The notes below the pieces were generated by a model. It was given only the letters and a program-made list of their open reading frames with translations. It ran no database searches and had not been told where the DNA came from. Positions 1 to 8,666 of a stretch of DNA of 64,000 nt are shown here, in pieces (position 1 is the first letter of the stretch; every line of letters begins with the position of its first letter). The stretch lies in the NCBI RefSeq assembly GCF_021556475.1, contig NZ_JAKGBZ010000004.1, positions 79,329-143,328 of the forward strand, in the 5' to 3' direction. Source of the DNA: Acidiphilium iwatense (lineage in GTDB: Bacteria > Pseudomonadota > Alphaproteobacteria > Acetobacterales > Acetobacteraceae). Position numbers and translations under genes: made by a program.

Positions 1-12
1 CAATTTCTGGGA

Positions 13-2892
13 GTGCGGATCTCTGGCGCGACCGGCCTGCTCTGGGCTGTGGTTTTGCTGTCGGCGCTCGGGCTTGGGACATCGCCGAAGGCGTTCGCGC
101 AAGAGATGATTCTGCCCGGCAAGTTCAACGTATTGCCCACGGGGGCGGCGTCGTTCAGCATCCCGGTCTCGGTCCCGCCGGGAACCGGCGGCATGGTCCC
201 GGCACTGTCGCTGGACTACTCTAGCGGCGGAGCCAATGGCCTTCTCGGTGTCGGCTGGAGCCTCGGCGGGCTGCTGGCGATCACCCGCTGTGCGCAGACC
301 GTGGCGCAGAACGGCACTCATGGCAGCGTCACCTATGACGTTAATGTCGGGGCCGGCCAGGCGGATACCGACCGGTTCTGCCTGAACGGCCAGCAGCTGA
401 TCGCGATCAATGGCGGGGTCTACGGCGCCGATGGCACCCAGTACCGCACCGAGCTCGAAGGATTTTCCGAGATCATCTCGCACGGCCGGACCGGCAACAG
501 TCCGACCTGGTTCGAGGTGCACACCAAGTCCGGCCAGATCATGGAGTTCGGCAACACGCCGGATTCGCGGGTGATGCTGGCGGGGATCGCGTCGGTCCGG
601 ACCTGGCTGGTCGACAGGATTGCCGACACTACGGGCAACTATCTCACCGTGTCTTATAACGTGAATCCAGGTGGGATCTCAGGCAACAGCGAGGTCGAGC
701 CCAGTCAGATTCTCTATACCGGCAACAGCAACACCGGGCTGCAGCCCTATAACAAGGTGACGTTCAGCTACGCGACGCGTCCCGACATCACGCCGCTCTA
801 CACCGGTGGGGCGCTGAGCGAGATGACCCAGCGGCTGACCGACATCGAGACTTGGGCGGGATCGACTCCGGTCAGCAACTACGAGCTGACCTACCAGACC
901 TCGGGGACCGGGCGCAGCCTGCTGTCGAGCATCCAGCTCTGCGACGGCAGCGGCACCAGCGGAACCTGCCTGCCGGCGCGGACGTTCGGTTGGCAGGCCG
1001 GAGGCGGTGGCGTGCTGGGCAATGTGATCACGACCACCGGTCCGAATTTCGGCGCGCCCCCTGATACAAACTGGACGCTGGTGGAAGGCGACTTCAACGG
1101 CGACGGCCGGGACGATTTTGCATTTATCGGCGGCTCGACGATCGACGTGCTGCTCAGCAACGGCAATGGCACGTTCACCACCAAGACGCAGAATATCGGT
1201 TTTAATATAGGCGCGCCACCGGGGCCGGGACCATTCGGGGTCTTCACCGGCGACTTCAACGGCGACGGCCGGACCGATTTCATTTACGTCCCCTACCCAT
1301 CGGTGTTCATTCACAATACGATTAATGGCCCGATCTACATCGTCACGCACAATATATTTACATTTCTCAGCAACGGCGACGGCACCTTCACGATGAAGTC
1401 GCAAAGCTGGGGAACGTCAGGATTGAATACCGTTCCGTCGGGGGGCAGTAAGCTCATCTCCGGCGATTTCACCGGCAACGGCCGGACCGATTTCGCCTAT
1501 GTCTATGGCAACACTATAGATAGCTATCTGAGCAATGGGGATGGAACATTTAGTCAGGTGGCAAGTACGGTCGGCAGTAACTTCGGCACACCGCCGGACA
1601 ACTGGACGCCAATCTCGGGGGATTTCACCGGCAATGGCGAGACCGATTTCGCGATGGTCAGCGGCAACACGATCGTCACCCTGCTGAGCAACGGCGACGG
1701 CACCTTCACCAGCAAAACCCAGACCATCGGCCCCAATTTCGGCACGCCGCCGACCGCGAACTGGACCCCGATCGAGGGCGATTTCAACGGCGACGGCCTG
1801 CTGGATTTCGCGATGGTCAGCGGCAGCACGATCGAAACCTTCCTCTCCAAGGGCGACGGCACGTTCGCCAACACGGAACAGACGACTGCGGTCAATTTCG
1901 GCGCGCCGCCGGCCAATCACTGGACCCCGATCGAGGGTGATTTCAACGGCGACGGCAAGACTGACTTCGCCTTTATCCTCGGCAATACAAGCAACATGTT
2001 CATCTCCAACGGTGATGGCACGTTCACTCGCCAGCAGCAGACCATCGGCGGGAATTATTCGACACCGCCGACCGACAACTGGCAGCCGGTCATGGGCAAT
2101 TTCACTGGCAGCGGACTGGGAGACTTCGCCTTCGTCAGCGGCACCACGATCAACACCTATCTTGCCAATGGTTCGACGCCCGATCTGCTCACCTCGATCG
2201 GCAATGGCATCGGCGCCACGACCACGATCAGCTACGGCACCCCCGCCCTTGGCTGGGGCAGCTATTATGCCGGCTGGACCAACAGCGTCTGTTCAGCCCA
2301 TCCCGCCAGCTATCCGATCATCGATATTTCCTTCCCCACCCCGGTGGTCACCAGCACGGCCAGCAGCACCGGGCTGGCCAGCGGCGGAACCTACGACTCG
2401 ACTTTCGGCTATGCCTGCGGCCGCATGGATCTCTCCGGCCGCGGCTTCCTCGGCTTCACCCAGGAAACCGTGACCGACCCGCAGACCGGGATCGTGCAGA
2501 CCAGCAATTTCCTGCAGAATTTTCCCTATATCGGCCTGATTTCGTCCGAGACCAAAACGCTCGGCAGCACGGTGCTGAACAGCACCACCAATAGCTACGC
2601 CACGCTGACCGGCTCGTCCTCGCCGGCGCTGCCGTGGTCGGGAACCCAGTTCCCCTATCTCGCGCAAAGCGTGAGTGCCAGCAACGATCTCAACGGCGCC
2701 GCGCTGCCGACGATCACGACGACCTACAGCTACGATTCCTACGGCGACGCCCTGACCGTGGCGACGTCGAAAAGCCTGGGTTCGACCCAGGGATCCAGCC
2801 AGACGACGACCAATACCTATCAGGCCCCGAACACCAGCACCTGGATTCTCGGACGGCTGGTGAAGTCGGTGGTGGTGAGCACGACGCCATGA
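13..2892 (+). CDS. Secreted SpvB/FG-GAP repeat protein (TcB-like half of an Rhs toxin)
   Basis: The protein has 959 aa from a GTG start; a start upstream of the window edge cannot be excluded. Residues 1-30 form a signal peptide ending around AFAQ. An SpvB/TcaC N-terminal-like domain follows (PGTGGMVPALSLDYSS, GVGWSLGG). Seven FG-GAP/VCBS-type repeats lie at roughly residues 357-710; each carries a calcium-loop motif such as GDFNGDGRDDFAF. The C-terminus already contains YD/Rhs-type sequence. In known insecticidal Tc and Rhs systems this part forms the shell or propeller that encapsulates the Rhs toxin; that role here is inferred. The stop overlaps the start of the following Rhs gene (ATGA), which implies translational coupling and assembly of the two products. 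Confidence 0.85.
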   Translation: MRISGATGLLWAVVLLSALGLGTSPKAFAQEMILPGKFNVLPTGAASFSIPVSVPPGTGGMVPALSLDYSSGGANGLLGVGWSLGGLLAITRCAQTVAQNGTHGSVTYDVNVGAGQADTDRFCLNGQQLIAINGGVYGADGTQYRTELEGFSEIISHGRTGNSPTWFEVHTKSGQIMEFGNTPDSRVMLAGIASVRTWLVDRIADTTGNYLTVSYNVNPGGISGNSEVEPSQILYTGNSNTGLQPYNKVTFSYATRPDITPLYTGGALSEMTQRLTDIETWAGSTPVSNYELTYQTSGTGRSLLSSIQLCDGSGTSGTCLPARTFGWQAGGGGVLGNVITTTGPNFGAPPDTNWTLVEGDFNGDGRDDFAFIGGSTIDVLLSNGNGTFTTKTQNIGFNIGAPPGPGPFGVFTGDFNGDGRTDFIYVPYPSVFIHNTINGPIYIVTHNIFTFLSNGDGTFTMKSQSWGTSGLNTVPSGGSKLISGDFTGNGRTDFAYVYGNTIDSYLSNGDGTFSQVASTVGSNFGTPPDNWTPISGDFTGNGETDFAMVSGNTIVTLLSNGDGTFTSKTQTIGPNFGTPPTANWTPIEGDFNGDGLLDFAMVSGSTIETFLSKGDGTFANTEQTTAVNFGAPPANHWTPIEGDFNGDGKTDFAFILGNTSNMFISNGDGTFTRQQQTIGGNYSTPPTDNWQPVMGNFTGSGLGDFAFVSGTTINTYLANGSTPDLLTSIGNGIGATTTISYGTPALGWGSYYAGWTNSVCSAHPASYPIIDISFPTPVVTSTASSTGLASGGTYDSTFGYACGRMDLSGRGFLGFTQETVTDPQTGIVQTSNFLQNFPYIGLISSETKTLGSTVLNSTTNSYATLTGSSSPALPWSGTQFPYLAQSVSASNDLNGAALPTITTTYSYDSYGDALTVATSKSLGSTQGSSQTTTNTYQAPNTSTWILGRLVKSVVVSTTP

Positions 2893-5800
2893 ACAGGAAT
2901 CAAGCGATGGGCGGACATGGTTCGCCACGGCACGGGCACCGGCCCTGGCACGCTCTGGCACTGCTCGGCGCGGTTCTGCTGGGGACCATGATTCTGGGGC
3001 CAACAGATGCCCGCGCGGCATCCACCATTACCCGCACCTCGTCCTGGACCTATGACCCGAATACCGGGCTGGTAACCAGCCAGACGATCGAGCCAGGATC
3101 GGCCGACGCCGTCACCACGAGCTACACCTACGACGCCTATGGCAACAAAACCGCGGTGACCGTCTCCGCACCCGGCGTTCAGTCCCGCACGACCACCACG
3201 ACCTACGACTCGAATGGCGAATTCGTCACCAAGGTTACCAACGCGCTCAACCAGAGCGAGACCTGGAGCTACGATCCGCGCTTCGGGGTGCCAGACAGCC
3301 ATACCGGTCCGAACGGCCTGACCACGTCATGGGTCTATGACAGTCTCGGCCGCAAGGACGCCGAATTCCGGCCCAACGGCACAGTGGTATCCTGGGTTTA
3401 TTTCTATCAGCAACCGAACGACGCGCTCGGAACCATTCTGATCTACAAAAAAGTCGGTAGCTCCGGTGTTCCCGAGGCCGCGCCCACGACCATAACCGGC
3501 TACGATACGCTTGGCCGCGTCATTCAGAATATGAAAGACACATATGCTGGAACAACTGTTACCGATATCATCGCCACCACACAGTATAACGCCCTGGGCC
3601 AGGTCTACCGCAGGAGCCTTCCTTATATTATCGGTTCGGGCTCCACTGCCTGGACCACTTTCACCTACGACGCGCTTGGCCGCGTCGTTTCGGCGCAGAG
3701 ACCGGATGGCGGCACCACCACCTACGCCTATAACGGCCTGACCACGTCGGTCACCGATGCCCAGGGCCGGACCACGACAACGACCAAGAACGACATGGGG
3801 CTGCCGGTCGCCGTCACCGATGCCGCGGGCTCGACCACGCGGTACAGCTACGACGCGGTCGGCGACCTGCTCCAGATCCAGGACCCGAACAACAATTTCA
3901 CCGAATTCACCTACGATACCGAGGGCCACAAGCTCACCATGGCCGATCCCGATCGCGGCCAGTGGAGCTACAGCTACGACGCGCTCGGCGAACTGGTCGG
4001 CCAGACCGATGCCGATGGCAACCTCACCACCTTCACCTACGATCAGCTCGGCCGCATGCTCACGCGAGACCAGCCCGATCAGGACGATACCTGGGTCTAC
4101 GACTCGGCGACTGACGGTATCGGCAAACTCGGAGCTGCCTATTCGGTCAATGTGGTCAACAATCAGCCGGGAAGCTATATTACTCTTACCGCCTATACGT
4201 ATGATTCGGCTGGCAGACTGACCAAGACGACGATCGCGCCAAATAATGGGATGTCATCGTCCTATTCGTACGTAACGACCTACGATGCCGGCGGCCGGAT
4301 CAGCACGGTCACCTACCCGAGCGGCTTCGAGGTGCAATATTCCTATTCGGCGATCGGCACGCTGTCCAAGCTCACCGACGTCGCCACCGGCCAGGCGCTC
4401 TGGACGCTCGATACCACCAACGCCGCCGAGGAAGTCACCCAGGAAACCCTGGGCAACGGTGTCGTCGTCAATAACACCTATGATCCCAACAGCTATCGCC
4501 TGACCGGCACCACCGCCGGCCTCAACGGCACGTCCAGCGTCGCCAACTTCACCTACAGCTACGACAATCTCGGCGATCTGACCGGCCGGACCGATGCCAA
4601 CGAGGGCCTGACCGAGAGCTTCACCTACGACAATCTCTACCGGCTGACCGGCTATACGCTCAACAATGCCGATGGCACCACCGCGAACACCATCGCCTAT
4701 GACGGTCTCGGCGACATCATCTACAAATCCGATGTCGGCAGCTACAGCTATCCGGCCGCCTATTCGGGGTCGGGCCCGGCAACCCATCCGCACGCCGTGG
4801 CCGCGATCACCAATTCCGGGACGAACAACCCCTACAATTTGAGCACCACCTATTCCTATGACGCCGACGGCAATCAGCTGGCCGGCGACGGCGCGACGGT
4901 GAGCTGGACCGGGTTCAACATGGTCGCCTCGATCGCCAGGGGATCGGCGACCGCCACCTATGCCTATGGTCCGGATCACAACCGGATCATGCAGTCCATC
5001 TTCAGCAACGGGGTCATCCAGGATACCACGACCTACCTGAGAGATCCGGCCAGCGGCCTGCATTCAGACTTGGTCATAGGGGGCTCGGGTACCGTCACCT
5101 GGGACGACTATATCGTCGCCGGCGGCGAACTGCTCGGCATGCACGTCACCCCACCAACCGGCAGCGCCTATGACCGCTACTTCATCCGCGACCAGCTCGG
5201 CTCGATCGCGGTGCTGACCGATGATGCCGGCAACGTGGTCGAGCGCGACAGCTACGACGCCTGGGGCAAGCGGCGCAACCCCAACGGCACCGACGACGTC
5301 GCCGGCAGCCTCACCAGCCAGACCACCCGCGGCTTCACCGGCCACGAGCATATCGATCCGATCGGCCTCATCAACATGAACGCCCGCGTCTACGACCCGC
5401 TGACCGGGCGTTTCATGTCGCCGGACCCCGTCATCCAGCAAATCTACAACCTCCAAAACCTCAACCCCTACTCCTACGTCGACAACAATCCGCTTTCGAT
5501 CACCGACCCGACCGGGATGTGCGGAGGGTTCTTCGGATGCTTCTTTTCCGTGATAACCGACATCCTCTTCCCCGTGAAACTCTTGGCGCCGCTGTTCGAG
5601 CAAGTGCCTATTCTCGGGGATTTGTTTGTTGCGGGCGAAGGCCTTGTGTGTGGTCCTTTGTGTGCGGGTGCCGCAGCTGCGGAAATTACCGGATTTGAGA
5701 CCGGCAGCCTTGGACAGGCATTGAAGGCGGGGGTCATAACCACGGCCACCGCCGAAGGTTTTCAGGTAGTCGGGCAGTTGACCGACGGAGGGGCGAACTC

Positions 5801-6566
5801 GACCATTGGCCAAGACTTCTCAAGCTTCGGTGCGGCCGCCGCAGCGGATGTCTCTTATCTAGCGCAAGTCGCCGGCGACGGTCTGGTCGGTGGCCTTTCA
5901 AGCATCGCCCAGGGAGGTGGATTTCAATCCGGCTTCCTCGCCGCCGGGTTCAGCAGTGCCGCTGGGCAAACCCTTGCCATCACAGGCAACGATAACTTAC
6001 TCACCGCCAGCGTCACCGGTGGCATCGGCTCCGTCATCGGCGGCGGCAAATTCGCCAACGGCGCCGAAACAGGCGCCTTCGGGTATCTCTTTAATCGGTG
6101 CTCAAGTGGCTGTTTCACGCGCATCTCAGCATCAATTAATGCCACGCTGGCGTATATCTTTGGCGACTCACTATCGGCTTCCGTTGGCGTAAATTGGCCT
6201 AATGATGGCCATCTTAGTGAACTTCAATTGTTTGGAGAGGTTTCGGAAGACCCGCTGATAGGCGTAGGTGCCTATGCTGGCATAGGCGGGAGTGTTTCTT
6301 TCTCCGACCATGCCTCCCTTTATTCTGCTGGTATAACCAATGAGGTTAACCTATACGGAGAAGGTGACGTGGGCGCCGGGCCTGGTGGTGGTCTGTCGGT
6401 AACCGGTCGATCGGATTTATCTTCGCCCGGATATAGCTTAAGCCAGGATGGACCTGGCGGAATGACTATTAATCTCCCCAAAGTTGGTATCGGCGTCGGT
6501 GCATATGTAGGTGGGGGTGTCTCATTAAATTCTACGGCAGCCACACCTCAATTAGGTCAATGGTGA
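2889..6566 (+). CDS. Secreted Rhs/YD-repeat polymorphic toxin with Gly-rich C-terminal tip
   Basis: The protein has 1225 aa. ATG 2889 was chosen because it overlaps the upstream stop and begins a new signal peptide (hydrophobic ALALLGAVLLGTMILG, then ARAA). Many YD repeats follow (for example TYDALGRVV, YSYDALGEL). The Rhs-associated core ends with DPLTGRFMSPDPV and DPTGM near residue 875. The remaining 350 aa are a variable tip: a hydrophobic, glycine- and alanine-rich stretch, then a Gly-rich beta-like segment (GVGAYAGIGGSVSFSD, GAGPGGGLSV). By analogy with Rhs proteins the core is a cage and the tip is the toxin. The tip family is not recognised; its composition suggests membrane action, which is inference. 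A two-helix membrane protein follows 10 bp later and is the likely immunity partner. Confidence 0.9.
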   Translation: MNRNQAMGGHGSPRHGHRPWHALALLGAVLLGTMILGPTDARAASTITRTSSWTYDPNTGLVTSQTIEPGSADAVTTSYTYDAYGNKTAVTVSAPGVQSRTTTTTYDSNGEFVTKVTNALNQSETWSYDPRFGVPDSHTGPNGLTTSWVYDSLGRKDAEFRPNGTVVSWVYFYQQPNDALGTILIYKKVGSSGVPEAAPTTITGYDTLGRVIQNMKDTYAGTTVTDIIATTQYNALGQVYRRSLPYIIGSGSTAWTTFTYDALGRVVSAQRPDGGTTTYAYNGLTTSVTDAQGRTTTTTKNDMGLPVAVTDAAGSTTRYSYDAVGDLLQIQDPNNNFTEFTYDTEGHKLTMADPDRGQWSYSYDALGELVGQTDADGNLTTFTYDQLGRMLTRDQPDQDDTWVYDSATDGIGKLGAAYSVNVVNNQPGSYITLTAYTYDSAGRLTKTTIAPNNGMSSSYSYVTTYDAGGRISTVTYPSGFEVQYSYSAIGTLSKLTDVATGQALWTLDTTNAAEEVTQETLGNGVVVNNTYDPNSYRLTGTTAGLNGTSSVANFTYSYDNLGDLTGRTDANEGLTESFTYDNLYRLTGYTLNNADGTTANTIAYDGLGDIIYKSDVGSYSYPAAYSGSGPATHPHAVAAITNSGTNNPYNLSTTYSYDADGNQLAGDGATVSWTGFNMVASIARGSATATYAYGPDHNRIMQSIFSNGVIQDTTTYLRDPASGLHSDLVIGGSGTVTWDDYIVAGGELLGMHVTPPTGSAYDRYFIRDQLGSIAVLTDDAGNVVERDSYDAWGKRRNPNGTDDVAGSLTSQTTRGFTGHEHIDPIGLINMNARVYDPLTGRFMSPDPVIQQIYNLQNLNPYSYVDNNPLSITDPTGMCGGFFGCFFSVITDILFPVKLLAPLFEQVPILGDLFVAGEGLVCGPLCAGAAAAEITGFETGSLGQALKAGVITTATAEGFQVVGQLTDGGANSTIGQDFSSFGAAAAADVSYLAQVAGDGLVGGLSSIAQGGGFQSGFLAAGFSSAAGQTLAITGNDNLLTASVTGGIGSVIGGGKFANGAETGAFGYLFNRCSSGCFTRISASINATLAYIFGDSLSASVGVNWPNDGHLSELQLFGEVSEDPLIGVGAYAGIGGSVSFSDHASLYSAGITNEVNLYGEGDVGAGPGGGLSVTGRSDLSSPGYSLSQDGPGGMTINLPKVGIGVGAYVGGGVSLNSTAATPQLGQW

Positions 6567-6576
6567 GGGCGGCGAG

Positions 6577-6819
6577 ATGCAAAACGGCACGATAAATGGC
6601 GTCCTGTTTATAATAGGGATGTTCTCAATGGGATCACTCTGTGTCTTTTTTCCAAGATGGTTTCAGAGACGAATTGAGATGAGTAGTCGTTCGAGCAATT
6701 ATACAAATTTTGTTGGAAAATATTACTCAGGCCAATTTTCGATTTTCAAACTTAGGACGGTAGGTTTCTTTATGTACGCTCTGGGAAGTTTCCTCTTTTA
6801 TTGGATGTTCCTTCGGTAA
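6577..6819 (+). CDS. Small membrane protein, candidate immunity protein for the Rhs tip
   Basis: This 80-aa protein has two predicted membrane helices (about residues 7-27 and 60-78) with a basic, serine-rich loop between them. A GAGGG ribosome binding site lies 7 nt before ATG 6577, partly within the stop of the rhs gene, so the two are co-transcribed. The position directly after a variable Rhs tip is the classical immunity-gene position. The protein at 21530-21805 has the same size and two-helix layout and follows another Gly-rich tip, which supports the assignment. No family is recognised. The segment 6820-6890 after it holds no gene. Confidence 0.6.
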   Translation: MQNGTINGVLFIIGMFSMGSLCVFFPRWFQRRIEMSSRSSNYTNFVGKYYSGQFSIFKLRTVGFFMYALGSFLFYWMFLR

Positions 6820-7140
6820 CGGCTGGTTCTCAAAATTGCGCGCTGCCTCCATCATCGCTATGATTTTCCCTTCATATGCTCGTCCGATCGAGGACGCTCG
6901 CCATGCTCGCCCTTTGGGCTGTGCGTGGCTCCGCGCCGCCTGCGGCGGTGGCCGCTGGTGCGGCCATCCTTTGACGGCCTGCGCGCATTGCGGGATTCTG
7001 GATTTGGCCGGGGCGCGGAAACGGCCCCTAACCGAACCCGGAAACGGAATTTTCTGCCGGGCGCCCTGATGCCGAACGATGCACGGAACGATCCACTGAA
7101 TTAAGTTCCTGGCGCCTGGCTTTTGCCTTATCCTCCCGTC

Positions 7141-7635
7141 ATGCCCAAGCCCGCGACTTTTACACCGGCTGAGATATCGGCATTGGCTTCCCGGCTCGGT
7201 GAGGTCTGGCGGCCGGGGAGCCAGATCACGCCGTGGCTACGGGACAATGCGGATCGGCTGACAAAACTGAACCGCGAGGAGCGGTTTAGCTGGGCGGCGG
7301 TGGCGTCGGCATTGAACGAGGTTGGGATTATGTACCGCACGGGCAACCCCTGGACGGCGACCAACCTGGCCAAGGCAGTCAGCGAGGTCCGCCCCGGTGG
7401 ACGCGCGAATCCGACGTCCGAGCGCAAAGCCGAACTCGCGGCCTGGAGAGCCGACCAGGATGCCGTAAAGGCCCAGGAGGATGCGGCGTTTGCTGTCGCG
7501 TGGGAAACCATGCCCCGCGATGAGCAAGACGAACTGCTTGATCAGTGGCGCCAGACGGATGAATTATTCGGGACGGCCGCTGCCCGGTTTTTATCGAGAT
7601 CGGGTTATCGTAAGGCGCGGCCTGGAGAGACCTAA
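7141..7635 (+). CDS. Small putative DNA-binding protein of the R element (copy 1)
   Basis: The protein has 164 aa from ATG 7141; an in-frame TTG at 7123 is less likely, and neither has a clear Shine-Dalgarno sequence. The N-terminal part (residues 15-75) resembles a helix-turn-helix module of the kind found in recombinase and mobilization accessory proteins (FSWAAVASALNEVGI, then TGNPWTATNLAKAV). The C-terminal part is charged and helical. The gene is flanked by a perfect 12-bp inverted repeat, GATCCACTGAAT at 7090-7101 and its complement at 7667-7678; the right arm overlaps the first units of the 12-bp array. This suggests that the protein binds those repeats, as an initiator or partition-type factor might. 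The function is not established. Confidence 0.6.
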   Translation: MPKPATFTPAEISALASRLGEVWRPGSQITPWLRDNADRLTKLNREERFSWAAVASALNEVGIMYRTGNPWTATNLAKAVSEVRPGGRANPTSERKAELAAWRADQDAVKAQEDAAFAVAWETMPRDEQDELLDQWRQTDELFGTAAARFLSRSGYRKARPGET

Positions 7636-7668
7636 ACCATCTCCAGCTCAATGATCGCCCGCCATCAT

Positions 7669-7752
7669 TCAGTGGATCATTCTGAAGATTCGTCTGAGCT
7701 ACATTCTGAGCTATATTCAGAGCATCAATCCGTTGTTCTTTCTGAGGTCACT
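7669..7752 (+). repeat. Seven phased 12-bp iteron-like units (copy 1)
   Basis: The units are TCAGTGGATCAT, TCTGAAGATTCG, TCTGAGCTACAT, TCTGAGCTATAT, TCAGAGCATCAA, TCCGTTGTTCTT and TCTGAGGTCACT. They lie end to end in strict 12-bp phase with the lead TC(T/A)GAG conserved. Two more units in inverted orientation lie at 7076-7099, left of the small ORF (ACGATGCACGGA, ACGATCCACTGA). In one frame the array would encode a degenerate xSEx tetrapeptide repeat, so a coding origin is possible. The location in a 480-bp non-coding stretch of an element with its own primase favours a replication or control role. Confidence 0.6.
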
Positions 7753-7753
7753 T

Positions 7754-7775
7754 CCGGGCTAATCCCGGCTTTTTG
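7754..7775 (+). terminator. Probable rho-independent terminator (copy 1)
   Basis: A CCGGG/CCCGG stem with the 5-nt loop CTAAT is followed by C and five T residues. It lies 119 bp downstream of the small ORF and directly after the 12-bp array. It could end transcription from that ORF. Confidence 0.5.
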
Positions 7776-7959
7776 TTGTGGTATTATGTTATGCGTTTAC
7801 TACAGACCAAGGCATCCTAGCGGATACTTTGAACGTGCAACGAAAACCCGGCCAAAACCCTCAAAAATGCGCCTTCTGGGTTTTTGCTCCCAGGGACGGG
7901 GCGAAGAACAAGTTTTTGCCAGTCCGAACAAAGAACGGGCGGTTTTGTTGCCGCGAAGC

Positions 7960-8014
7960 GGGACAGAAGAGAGACACGAGAGAGACAGAAGAGGGACAGC
8001 AGAGAGACAGCAAG
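7960..8014 (+). repeat. Five phased 11-bp iteron-like units (copy 1)
   Basis: The units are GGGACAGAAGA, GAGACACGAGA, GAGACAGAAGA, GGGACAGCAGA and GAGACAGCAAG. They are contiguous and purine-rich, with a period close to one DNA turn. The array lies between the 12-bp array and the toxin-antitoxin operon. No convincing gene covers the interval 7636-8117. Together with the 12-bp array it is the best candidate for the element's origin of replication. Confidence 0.6.
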
Positions 8015-8117
8015 GTGAGCTATATGGACCAATGCACCCTTGGTGCTTTTGGTACCTCGATAAAAAACATAACCGGCCCGTAAGATGCAGCACTGACTTC
8101 ATGTGCTGGCGGCCCCG

Positions 8118-8465
8118 TTACGCCAAAACCTGAGAGATTGAACTTTTGAGAGCGGCCTGATCGGCGGTGACGAGCGTGCCGAGCTGGCGGATGATGAGGG
8201 CTTGTTCCAGCGTGGCGAAAACCGGCTTGACGGCGGAGGGTTTGAGCAGGCCGGCCGCCTGCCAGTCGCGGAGCCAAACTTCCCCGAGGGTGGGGCTGGG
8301 GCGGAACTGGCTGGTGATCGCCATCAACACGATATCCGGCTTGACGCGGTTGTAGGCCAGATTGCTGACGACGACGGCGGGCCGCTGCTTTGATGCGGTC
8401 TGGCTGGTGAAGGGGAACGGGACGAGGACGACATCGCCAAACTCAAAGGGCATCGTAGGCGTCAT
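8118..8465 (-). CDS. MazF/PemK-family toxin of the R element (copy 1)
   Basis: The protein has about 115 aa and belongs to the PemK/MazF endoribonuclease fold: FEFGDVVLVPFPF at the start, KQRPAVVVSN after it, then the VLMAITSQ strand. Family members cleave mRNA. Candidate starts are 8465 (MTPTMPFEF) and 8453 (MPFEF). The second overlaps the antitoxin stop by 11 bp, typical of an antitoxin-first toxin-antitoxin operon. The pair probably stabilises the element; duplication of the element duplicates the pair. Confidence 0.85.
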   Translation of the reverse strand: MTPTMPFEFGDVVLVPFPFTSQTASKQRPAVVVSNLAYNRVKPDIVLMAITSQFRPSPTLGEVWLRDWQAAGLLKPSAVKPVFATLEQALIIRQLGTLVTADQAALKSSISQVLA

Positions 8466-8640
8466 CTTCCGGGTTGTTCCAGATCGCGGCGAAGGCGGGC
8501 GCACTCACGGCACCGGCGGCGCGGGTGAGCGAACGCTCCTGCTCGCGGGCGGCGATGAACTCGACAAAATCCTCGATCTCGGCGATCCGCTCGACCGGCA
8601 GCGCCTGAATTTTTTCGAGCAAGGGTTGGATGTTCGGCAT
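8443..8640 (-). CDS. Antitoxin of the MazF pair (copy 1)
   Basis: This 65-aa protein begins MPNIQPLLEKIQALPVERI and resembles short DUF2281/VapB-like antitoxins: a helical N-terminus (EIEDFVEFIAARE), then a flexible acidic tail (NNPEDDAYDAL) likely to wrap the toxin. A GAGGA ribosome binding site lies 6 nt before the start. It precedes the toxin and overlaps it by 11 bp or more, so the two are translated together. The tail carries no obvious DNA-binding domain; regulation could rest with the neighbouring XRE gene. Confidence 0.75.
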   Translation of the reverse strand: MPNIQPLLEKIQALPVERIAEIEDFVEFIAAREQERSLTRAAGAVSAPAFAAIWNNPEDDAYDAL

Positions 8641-8666
8641 GATTGATCCTCAGATGATGAAGGCGG

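Noticed and set aside
7669..8014. CRISPR array
   Set aside because: The repeats are 11-12 bp and contiguous without spacers, and there are no cas genes nearby.
7651..8133. Open frames of 160 aa and 101 aa over the repeat arrays of the R element
   Set aside because: They have no recognisable domain and overlap each other in different frames. The repetitive peptides come from the 12-bp and 11-bp DNA repeats, and no ribosome binding site is evident. Treated as non-coding.
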